From contig DBXY01000063.1 of assembly GCA_002309765.1 (NCBI GenBank), positions 1,077 through 15,980 of the forward strand: a stretch of 14,904 bases of DNA, read 5' to 3'. The DNA comes from Verrucomicrobia bacterium UBA1200. GTDB taxonomy: Bacteria > Verrucomicrobiota > Kiritimatiellia > RFP12 > UBA1067. The notes beneath the pieces were generated by a model. It was not told the origin of the DNA, did no database searches, and saw only the letters and a program-made list of their open reading frames with translations. The position numbers and the translations under genes were made by a program. Within the stretch, counting starts at the first letter, position 1. Each line of letters starts with the position of its first letter. Positions 7,196-13,722 of this stretch are shown piece after piece.

Positions 7196-8929
7196 CTACG
7201 CCTTAAGCGCCTCCTTGAAAAGCTTTACAAAGTCATCTAACGGCATCGCGCCCAAATCGCCCTTCTCGCGGGAACGCACGGAAACGTTGCCGGCCTCTTC
7301 GTCGCGACCGCCCACCACCAGCATGAACGGGACTTTCTTGAGCTGCGCCTGACGGATCTTCGCGCCCAGTTTCTCGTTCTCGGCGTCCACCTCCACGCGG
7401 ACATCCTCATCCATCAACTGCGCCTTGATCTTGTTGGCGTAATCAATCTGGCGGCTGGTAATCGGGAGGATGCGCACCTGTTCCGGAGCCAGCCACACCG
7501 GGAACGCCCCGGCGTAATGCTCGATCAGGATGCCGAAGAAGCGCTCCAGCGACCCAAGCAGCGCCCGGTGCACCATGTAGGGCTGGTGTTCGCGGCCGTC
7601 CTCGCCCACGTAGGTGAGGTTGAACCGCTCGGGCAGGTTGAAATCGAACTGCACCGTGCCGAGCTGCCACGGGCGCCCCAGCGCGTCCTTGATCTTCATG
7701 TCGATCTTCGGGCCGTAAAACGCGCCGCCGCCCTCGTCCACCTCGTATGAGAGGCCTTCCGCCTTCAGGGCGTTTTCCAGCGACCGGGTGGCCTGTTCCC
7801 AACGCTCGGGCAACCCCACCGCCTTTTCGGGGCGCGTGGAGAGATACGCCGAGACATCGGTGAAGCCGAAACGGCGCAGGATCTTCAGGCAGAAGTTCAC
7901 CGTGAAGCGGATTTCGTCCTCGATCTGCTCCGGGGTGCAGAAGATGTGGGCGTCGTCTTGCGTGAAACCGCGGACCCGGAACAGCCCGTGGCGCACCCCG
8001 TCCTTCTCGTAACGGTAAACCGTTCCCAGCTCCGCGAAGCGGGCCGGCAGATCGCGGTAGGAATAGCGGCGGGTGTTGTACACCTGGATATGGAACGGGC
8101 AGTTCATCGGTTTGACGTAATACTGCTCGATGGTCTGATGTTCGCCCTCGCCCTCCGCAACGTTCATGCAGGGGAACATACCGTCGCGGTAGAACCCCAA
8201 GTGGCCGGAAGTCTCCCAAAGATGGGCGCGCCCAACGTGCGGGGTGAAGACCATTTCGTAACCGTTCTTAAAGTGCTCCTTGCGCCAGTAATCCTCGATC
8301 GCGATCCGGACGCGCGCCCCTTTGGGGTGCCAATGCGCCAAACCGGGGCCGACATCGTCGCTGATGCTGAACAGATCCAGCTCGCGCCCCAACTTGCGGT
8401 GGTCGCGCTTCTTGGCCTCCTCGATCATCGCCAAACGGGAGTCCAACTCCTCTTGGGTGCGGGCGACAATCCCGTACAGACGCTGCAACATCTTGTTCTT
8501 CTCGTCGCCGCGGTAGTAGGAGCCGGCGACCGACATAATCTTAACCGCGCCGACACAGCCGGTGGACGCCACATGGGGGCCGCGGCAAAGGTCGGTGAAA
8601 TCGCCGCAAGTGTAAAGCGACACCGTGTCGCCCTCGGGGATGTCCGCCAGACGCTCCAGCTTGTAAGGCTGGTTGGCGAAAACCTTCGCCGCCTCCTCGC
8701 GGGACACCTCTTGGCGGACAAACGGCGCGTCCGCCTTGATCAAAGCCCGCATTTCCTCCTCAATCTTCGGAAAATCTTCCGGGGATATGCGGTGGTCCAG
8801 GTCAAAATCATAATAAAACCCCTCGTCGGTGGCGGGGCCGATATCCAGTTTGACACCGTCAAACAGCTTGCAAACCGCGGCGGCCATCACATGTGCCGCG
8901 CTATGGCGCATTGTCTCAATAGCTTCCAC
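7196..8929 (-). CDS. thrS: Threonine-tRNA ligase lacking the TGS domain
   Basis: Charges tRNA-Thr in the cytoplasm. I chose the GTG at 8929 because GAGGAGG lies 5 bases upstream; the longer form starting at 8992 adds 21 residues with no ribosome site. This gives 577 residues. The editing domain is present, with RHSAAH (H9, H13) and LCRGPH (C115, H119). The class II core has the zinc ligands in MNCPFH (C277) and QDDAHIF (H328), motif 2 at about 297-330 (RFAELGTVYRYE...), and motif 3 VHRALLGSLERFFGILIEH. The C-terminal anticodon-binding domain includes PEQVRILPIT and VGGRDEEAGNVSVR. The N-terminal TGS domain of the E. coli enzyme (about 60 residues) is absent, since the protein begins almost at the editing domain. 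It heads a thrS-infC unit with a visible promoter. Confidence 0.97.
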   Translation of the reverse strand: MEAIETMRHSAAHVMAAAVCKLFDGVKLDIGPATDEGFYYDFDLDHRISPEDFPKIEEEMRALIKADAPFVRQEVSREEAAKVFANQPYKLERLADIPEGDTVSLYTCGDFTDLCRGPHVASTGCVGAVKIMSVAGSYYRGDEKNKMLQRLYGIVARTQEELDSRLAMIEEAKKRDHRKLGRELDLFSISDDVGPGLAHWHPKGARVRIAIEDYWRKEHFKNGYEMVFTPHVGRAHLWETSGHLGFYRDGMFPCMNVAEGEGEHQTIEQYYVKPMNCPFHIQVYNTRRYSYRDLPARFAELGTVYRYEKDGVRHGLFRVRGFTQDDAHIFCTPEQIEDEIRFTVNFCLKILRRFGFTDVSAYLSTRPEKAVGLPERWEQATRSLENALKAEGLSYEVDEGGGAFYGPKIDMKIKDALGRPWQLGTVQFDFNLPERFNLTYVGEDGREHQPYMVHRALLGSLERFFGILIEHYAGAFPVWLAPEQVRILPITSRQIDYANKIKAQLMDEDVRVEVDAENEKLGAKIRQAQLKKVPFMLVVGGRDEEAGNVSVRSREKGDLGAMPLDDFVKLFKEALKA

Positions 8930-8992
8930 AATAACCTCCTCTCCGGGGAGCACACAAACGCCCACCGGGAACTTCACTAGTAACGGGCGCAA

Positions 8993-9021
8993 ATTTTCCT
9001 TTATCCCCCGTAGAAAGTCAA
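8993..9021 (-). promoter_or_regulatory. Probable sigma70-type promoter of thrS-infC
   Basis: On the minus strand a TTGACT -35 box (9021-9016) is separated by exactly 17 bases from GAAAAT (8998-8993), a 4-of-6 match to the -10 consensus. Transcription would start near 8986 and leave a leader of nearly 60 nt before the GTG start. No T-box or tRNA-like leader is visible in that length. Confidence 0.5.
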
Positions 9022-9071
9022 GCGCGAAAGTAATGTAATTGAAAAATTGGCCCCCGAAACGGTTAAGTATT

Positions 9072-9221
9072 TCAAGCCGCCCCCGCTGCCAGAAGTCGTT
9101 CTACGAGTCGTTCCCGTTCCTCTCGTCGTCGAAGCCCCGGATCACGGTAACATCGCCAAGTCTTACTATAGGCCAAGGGGCGTGAGACGTGAGACGCGAG
9201 ACATGAGGGGACGCGAGACAT
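9072..9221 (-). pseudogene. Short coding-like remnant upstream of thrS
   Basis: A 49-codon minus-strand frame ends at the TGA at 9074-9072. Its C-terminal part reads LAYSKTWRCYRDPGLRRR, then EERERLVERLLAAGAA, which looks like a real amphipathic helical protein end. Its first dozen codons, including the ATG at 9221, lie in the GAGACG-type repeat, so the true N-terminus appears to have been replaced by repeat DNA. The family is not recognised. It could also be a chance open frame in GC-rich DNA. Confidence 0.3.
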
Positions 9222-9250
9222 GAGACGCGGCTATCGTCTCGCGTCTCATG
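9181..9250. repeat. GAGACG-type repeat cluster with 11-bp hairpin, left of the four-helix gene
   Basis: Several degenerate copies of GAGACRYGAGAC and GAGACATGAG lie in tandem. They are followed by a perfect inverted repeat, CATGAGACGCG (9219-9229) and CGCGTCTCATG (9240-9250), around a 10-base loop. The last 20 bases (9231-9250, CTATCGTCTCGCGTCTCATG) recur with one mismatch at 10143-10162, beyond the other side of the four-helix gene. Confidence 0.85.
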
Positions 9251-9314
9251 CCTTTTCCCATCCCTTCGCCGTGAAGTTGCGTGTCCCGGTGCAGTCGGGG
9301 TAGCCAGTGCAGGC
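9251..9314 (-). pseudogene. Detached 3' end of the zinc ribbon, in frame after the TGA
   Basis: The minus-strand frame of the four-helix gene continues after its TGA (9317-9315) as ACTGYPDCTGTRNF and further to a second TGA at 9248-9246. The CTGYPDC pair is the second half of a topoisomerase-type zinc ribbon whose first half (CPKCGKPM) lies before the stop. This shows that the stop interrupts a formerly continuous domain. Confidence 0.75.
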
Positions 9315-10013
9315 TCAAAACGGATTGCCGGCGTTACGCCCTTTGTGCGCGATCACCTTCCGCATCGGCTTGCCGCACTTGGGGCAATTCGGCGCACCTG
9401 CCGCAGCCACCTGCGCATCGCGCGTTTCGAGCCGCGCCTTGCTCATGCGTTCAGTGAAGCCGCCCTCCTCGCGAAACGCATCGGCGACACTCTCCATCTG
9501 CCGATGCAACAGTCTGCACGCCTGATCAATCGCGATCAAAATCGAGTTCGCCGCGATTATCGGATCTTCCGCCTCAAGATAATCAGAGAACCGCTTGCGC
9601 ATCGCCAAAATGTATTCGCCGTAGTCGTGGCGATCGAGTGAGCCAGTGTAACGATCAAGGGCGAGGGCCGTTAGACGCGAGGCGCGAGGATCATTTGCCG
9701 ACCATGGGGCTTCGCCACGACCAATGATAAACGCCTCATAGTCGCCCGCCAATTCTTCAAGCGATCCCTTCGCCACGTCGTAAAGGCGAAGTTCCGTTTC
9801 CTTGCTCGTCCCGGCACGAGAAGAGCCCTCAACGATATTCTGCCGCGCTGAACGTGCCGCGCCAAGCATTTGGCCAACCGTCTTGCCGAGCGCGTCGTTC
9901 TTGTACGAATAGTTGCGTTCGCAGAACACCTCCGTCGCGTGGTAGATGAGGCACGTAAACCCGAACGAAAGCGTTTTGCGATAGCCGCAGTATGCGCCGA
10001 TGATTTCAGTCAT
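9315..10013 (-). CDS. Four-helix-bundle-suffix domain protein, truncated by in-frame TGA
   Basis: A 232-residue protein from the ATG at 10013 (MTEIIGAYCGYRK). A longer frame to 10097 exists, but its first 28 codons are translated GAGACG repeat and are rejected. The body matches the four helix bundle suffix family: GYRKTLSFGFTCLIYHATEVF, ARSARQNIVEGSSRAGTSK, ELRLYDVAKGSLEELAGDYE, then IAANSILIAIDQACRLLHRQ. Members are related to the 23S rRNA intervening-sequence proteins; their function is unknown. The C-terminus starts a zinc ribbon (CPKCGKPMRKVIAHKGRNAG) but stops at TGA 9317-9315, where the family has Trp (TGG); the missing half follows in frame. Either the gene carries a recent nonsense mutation or the TGA is read through. 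TGA is a normal stop elsewhere in the window. Related repeats flank it on both sides. Confidence 0.85.
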   Translation of the reverse strand: MTEIIGAYCGYRKTLSFGFTCLIYHATEVFCERNYSYKNDALGKTVGQMLGAARSARQNIVEGSSRAGTSKETELRLYDVAKGSLEELAGDYEAFIIGRGEAPWSANDPRASRLTALALDRYTGSLDRHDYGEYILAMRKRFSDYLEAEDPIIAANSILIAIDQACRLLHRQMESVADAFREEGGFTERMSKARLETRDAQVAAAGAPNCPKCGKPMRKVIAHKGRNAGNPF

Positions 10014-10046
10014 GAGGTAAGGCCTTTCTGGGTGGGTGAGGTGGGC

Positions 10047-10162
10047 GAGAGACGTGAGACGTGAGACAAGAAGATGTAGACACGAGACGAGAGACATGAA
10101 ACGCGTCTATCGTCTCATGTATCATGCCCTTCCTTCTCGCGCCTATCGTCTCGCATCTCATG
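10047..10162. repeat. GAGACG-type repeat cluster, right of the four-helix gene
   Basis: It starts with GAGAGACGTGAGACGTGAGAC, one base short of which is repeated in variant form on the left side. It continues with CACGAGACGAGAGACATGAA and then inverted forms CTATCGTCTCATG (10107-10119) and CTATCGTCTCGCATCTCATG (10143-10162). The last is a 19-of-20 match to 9231-9250. The cluster lies at the 5' side of the four-helix gene, and the whole arrangement looks like a repeat-bounded cassette. Confidence 0.8.
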
Positions 10163-10271
10163 ATCCCATCAACCCCTCAAAGTTGGCATCGATCTTCTTA
10201 GCCCAATAGCACTCCTTCAACCGTTTAAACTCCCATGTAAAACCCGTGCTCTCAAAACCAGAACATAATGC
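10158..10271 (-). pseudogene. Short 3' gene remnant left of the CRISPR array
   Basis: A minus-strand frame of 37 codons runs from just after a TAG (10274-10272) to a TGA (10160-10158) and has no usable start codon. It reads FTWEFKRLKECYWAKKI followed by DANFEGLMGS, which looks like the C-terminus of a real protein. The family is not recognised. Its stop lies inside the 20-bp repeat at exactly the same offset as the second stop of the interrupted four-helix gene. It may be the residue of a gene broken by repeat insertion, or a chance frame. Confidence 0.35.
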
Positions 10272-10488
10272 CTACATGATGCCAAACAATATACAATATC
10301 GTATGCTCTACTGTCAAAAAGAAAGGTATCTTTGCGTGAAAAGTGTAGTATTTAACGAGTATGACAAAAAAAGTCGGAAAAATCAAAGCGAAGGATGGGG
10401 AAACAATGCCCACCAAACAAAAAAAGGAGTTGGGCGCGGCTGGACGGGCACCACCGCCAGAGAAACGAGGAGTCCGTCAGGCTGGACG
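10272..10488. other. AT-richer region between the remnant and the CRISPR trailer end
   Basis: No convincing gene is visible. A plus-strand ATG at 10361 opens a frame into the array (MTKKVGKIKAKDGETMPTK...), but it has no clear ribosome site and its continuation is translated CRISPR repeat. The base composition is more AT-rich than the flanking genes up to about 10430. No further degenerate repeat is found one period (61 bp) before the first one. Confidence 0.5.
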
Positions 10489-10578
10489 GAACACATCCCC
10501 ACTCGCGTGGGGAAAAGGTAAAACCGCTGTTGAGTCAAAAGCCAACGCTCAACACATCCCCACTCGCGTAGGGAAAAG
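10489..10578 (-). repeat. Degenerate trailer-end repeats of the array
   Basis: The first two repeats (10489-10517 and 10550-10578) have ACACATCCCC instead of GGAACATCCCC, so both differ from the consensus in the first bases. The second also has GCGTAGGG instead of GCGTGGGG. Decay at this end is the usual mark of the leader-distal end. Confidence 0.85.
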
Positions 10579-11372
10579 CTCGGCTCATCTGGAAGAATTT
10601 CGACATTTTCCGGAACATCCCCACTCGCGTGGGGAAAAGGAAACAACAATTCTCGAAACCAACATCGCGAGCGGAACATCCCCACTCGCGTGGGGAAAAG
10701 ATCAGCAGGGCCTCCGCCATCCCGTCGTGGTCCGGAACATCCCCACTCGCGTGGGGAAAAGCATCAAAAGCCAGCGAAGAACAAATTGAACGCCGGAACA
10801 TCCCCACTCGCGTGGGGAAAAGTCCAGCCGGTAGAGCCACCCCATCTCGCTAACCGGAACATCCCCACTCGCGTGGGGAAAAGGGAATTCGCTTTATTGA
10901 GTTCCTAAAAAATCACGGAACATCCCCACTCGCGTGGGGAAAAGGAGCGTGGCCGACCTCACCGAGAGCGTGCGGCGCGGAACATCCCCACTCGCGTGGG
11001 GAAAAGCCGCACTGTTGCACGGTGTAGGCCACCACCGCCGGAACATCCCCACTCGCGTGGGGAAAAGGTGGAGAGTGGGACGGTGAATGCCCGCCGACGC
11101 GGAACATCCCCACTCGCGTGGGGAAAAGCACTTATAATCCACTTAGGTCCACGACTTCCACGGAACATCCCCACTCGCGTGGGGAAAAGCTTTGGAGATG
11201 GTCGGCGCGGGGGTCAGCTGCCGGAACATCCCCACTCGCGTGGGGAAAAGATCGCCCACGTCCTGACCGCCGCGCGCCAGTCCGGAACATCCCCACTCGC
11301 GTGGGGAAAAGGCAAGTCTGGATTCTCACATGAAGGTTTCAGCCGGAACATCCCCACTCGCGTGGGGAAAAG

Positions 11373-11404
11373 CGGCGCAAATGGCTCGTTATCGTGCCGC
11401 AAGG
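11373..11404 (+). other. Spacer resembling Microviridae VP2 (QMARYRAA)
   Basis: Reads A-QMARYRAAR in the plus frame. It is homologous to the spacer at 11861-11892 (26 of 32 identical; QMARYRAAK). Seventeen bases (GCGCAAATGGCTCGTTA) are shared exactly with the reverse complement of the spacer at 13630-13661. Confidence 0.6.
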
Positions 11405-11555
11405 CGGAACATCCCCACTCGCGTGGGGAAAAGGTGATGATGAAATTGGTTCAAATGCTTATAATCGGAACATCCCCACTCGCGTGGGGAAAAGATGATC
11501 CGTAACCCCATTTTGCATCCGTTGCGCGGAACATCCCCACTCGCGTGGGGAAAAG

Positions 11556-11587
11556 CCAACACTACCATAAATCAAGTTAGGATTAAG
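11556..11587 (-). other. Spacer resembling Microviridae VP2 (LNPNLIYGSVG)
   Basis: The minus strand reads LNPNLIYGSVG with no stop. This resembles the AGLNPNLIYG motif that I associate with the pilot protein VP2 of gokushoviruses. Confidence 0.65.
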
Positions 11588-11677
11588 CGGAACATCCCCA
11601 CTCGCGTGGGGAAAAGCGATGTGGAATCAGTAGAGGAAGTTTGAAGAACGGAACATCCCCACTCGCGTGGGGAAAAG

Positions 11678-11770
11678 ACCAAGATAATCAGACAAAGAGC
11701 CAGAATTATCGGAACATCCCCACTCGCGTGGGGAAAAGACCAAGGTAATCAGACAACGAACCAGCAATAT
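11678..11770 (-). other. Two adjacent homologous spacers (GSLSDYLG, possible VP1)
   Basis: Spacers 11678-11709 and 11739-11770 are identical at 27 of 32 positions in the same phase. On the minus strand both encode GSLSDYLG. Three of the five differences are silent and the other two fall in the two residues before the motif. The motif resembles SxxDYLG(L/I)P of gokushovirus capsid proteins. Confidence 0.6.
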
Positions 11771-11799
11771 CGGAACATCCCCACTCGCGTGGGGAAAAG

Positions 11800-11892
11800 C
11801 AGATCTTCGCAAGGCTGGCCTAAATCCAAATCGGAACATCCCCACTCGCGTGGGGAAAAGGTGCGCAAATGGCTCGATACCGTGCCGCTAAG
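11800..11892 (+). other. Two adjacent VP2-like spacers (DLRKAGLNPN, QMARYRAAK)
   Basis: The spacer at 11800-11831 reads DLRKAGLNPN from its third base, overlapping in protein terms with LNPNLIYGSVG of 11556-11587 but using different codons. The spacer at 11861-11892 reads QMARYRAAK. Confidence 0.65.
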
Positions 11893-13324
11893 CGGAACAT
11901 CCCCACTCGCGTGGGGAAAAGACAAAATTGGCAGCGTGAACTCGATTTCCGTTCGGAACATCCCCACTCGCGTGGGGAAAAGCCCTAGAGACTGGGAGTA
12001 TGTCAAAGCAAAGGCGGAACATCCCCACTCGCGTGGGGAAAAGTACCAGGCCTACGGGACATCAGCCTGAAAGGCCGGAACATCCCCACTCGCGTGGGGA
12101 AAAGTCACATGACAATGACAGAATAACTACGCCAAACGGAACATCCCCACTCGCGTGGGGAAAAGCTGTTGCAGCCAAAACCAACCTTATCGTTGATCGG
12201 AACATCCCCACTCGCGTGGGGAAAAGAAAGGAACAAGTGTTCCCATTCCGCAAGTCAACGGAACATCCCCACTCGCGTGGGGAAAAGTGCGCCCAGGGCA
12301 AAGCATTTGTGAACAAGTCCGGAACATCCCCACTCGCGTGGGGAAAAGAAGGCCACAGCGAAGTTGATGATTTGCATGTGCGGAACATCCCCACTCGCGT
12401 GGGGAAAAGGGCAGGGATGGCAATCAAACGGTTGCGCATCCCGGAACATCCCCACTCGCGTGGGGAAAAGGATCTTTTCGGATGGGGGCAGGCTGGTCAT
12501 GACGGAACATCCCCACTCGCGTGGGGAAAAGTATGGAGATGCGTCGGCAACACGGTCGAGAGACGGAACATCCCCACTCGCGTGGGGAAAAGCCGAAGGT
12601 GTCGGCTAATGCATATTATGTCAACGGAACATCCCCACTCGCGTGGGGAAAAGCATGCGAAAAACCGAAAACGCCTACCAAGCAACGGAACATCCCCACT
12701 CGCGTGGGGAAAAGGCAGCTCGACGCGGTGTGGGGGTCGCTGGAGTCGGAACATCCCCACTCGCGTGGGGAAAAGTACCTTTCTCAATCACGATATAGCT
12801 GAAACTTCGGAACATCCCCACTCGCGTGGGGAAAAGACCACGCACATCGCGAAGAACTCTTCGTCCGTCGGAACATCCCCACTCGCGTGGGGAAAAGATC
12901 TACAAGTTATTTGCAAGCTTATTAACAAACGGAACATCCCCACTCGCGTGGGGAAAAGGAGACGGTGCGGAAGAACGGGGTGAACCCTCACGGAACATCC
13001 CCACTCGCGTGGGGAAAAGTTGCGCCAGCGTCGCCAACTCGACCGAAAGCCCGGAACATCCCCACTCGCGTGGGGAAAAGATTGCCAATATGGCCAAAAA
13101 CCATTGCTTCATCGGAACATCCCCACTCGCGTGGGGAAAAGGATTTAACCCCTCCGGCGGTAGTAAGTCTGGGCGGAACATCCCCACTCGCGTGGGGAAA
13201 AGGCTGGTTTAGCAACAATATTATCATAAACAGCCGGAACATCCCCACTCGCGTGGGGAAAAGCAATTTTGCTCACGGCGATAACGATAAACGTTCGGAA
13301 CATCCCCACTCGCGTGGGGAAAAG

Positions 13325-13356
13325 TGCCTTGGGCACAGCGTGGTAATCCTGTACAG
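13325..13356 (+). other. Spacer resembling Microviridae VP1 (PWAQRGNPVQ)
   Basis: From its third base it reads PWAQRGNPVQ. This resembles the LPWPQKGPAV-type motif of gokushovirus major capsid proteins (recalled, not searched). Confidence 0.6.
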
Positions 13357-13629
13357 CGGAACATCCCCACTCGCGTGGGGAAAAGCACAAGAACAGTTGA
13401 TTAGGATATGGCGAGTGCGGAACATCCCCACTCGCGTGGGGAAAAGATTTAGGCCGCATTTTTGAAAATGCCCCTGTTCGGAACATCCCCACTCGCGTGG
13501 GGAAAAGGAAAACCTCCAATATGGAGTTTTATGGAAACACGGAACATCCCCACTCGCGTGGGGAAAAGAAAAAAAAAATCAAAAAAAGTTGCGAAATGCG
13601 CGGAACATCCCCACTCGCGTGGGGAAAAG

Positions 13630-13661
13630 TAACGAGCCATTTGCGCGGAAGGGCTATTCCA
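13630..13661 (-). other. Spacer resembling Microviridae VP2 (NSPSAQMARY)
   Basis: The minus strand reads WNSPSAQMARY. It overlaps the target of the 11373-11404 spacer by 17 identical bases on the opposite strand. Confidence 0.65.
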
Positions 13662-13690
13662 CGGAACATCCCCACTCGCGTGGGGAAAAG

Positions 13691-13722
13691 CCGAGTTCGC
13701 TAATCTGGGCGAACAGGAAATA
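13691..13722 (+). other. Spacer resembling Microviridae VP1 (EFANLGEQEI)
   Basis: From its third base it reads EFANLGEQEI. This resembles the YWPxFAxLGEQ motif near the C-terminus of gokushovirus major capsid proteins (recalled, not searched). Confidence 0.65.

Noticed and set aside
9246..9317. UGA as tryptophan or selenocysteine throughout the genome
   Set aside because: Other genes use TGG for Trp, and the hydrolase gene ends at TGA. Family comparison suggests Trp, not Cys or Sec, at this place. A local mutation is simpler.
10014..10097. 28 extra N-terminal codons for the four-helix-suffix protein
   Set aside because: They are translated GAGACG-type repeat, and the family begins close to GYRK, so the ATG at 10013 fits better.
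10361..10492. Possible small gene starting MTKKVGKIKAKDG just before the array
   Set aside because: No ribosome site or clear promoter, and the frame runs directly into CRISPR repeats.
13569..13600. A-rich spacer as a special signal
   Set aside because: Ten consecutive A and a second A-run are simply low complexity; nothing else sets it apart, although it would be a poor search query.
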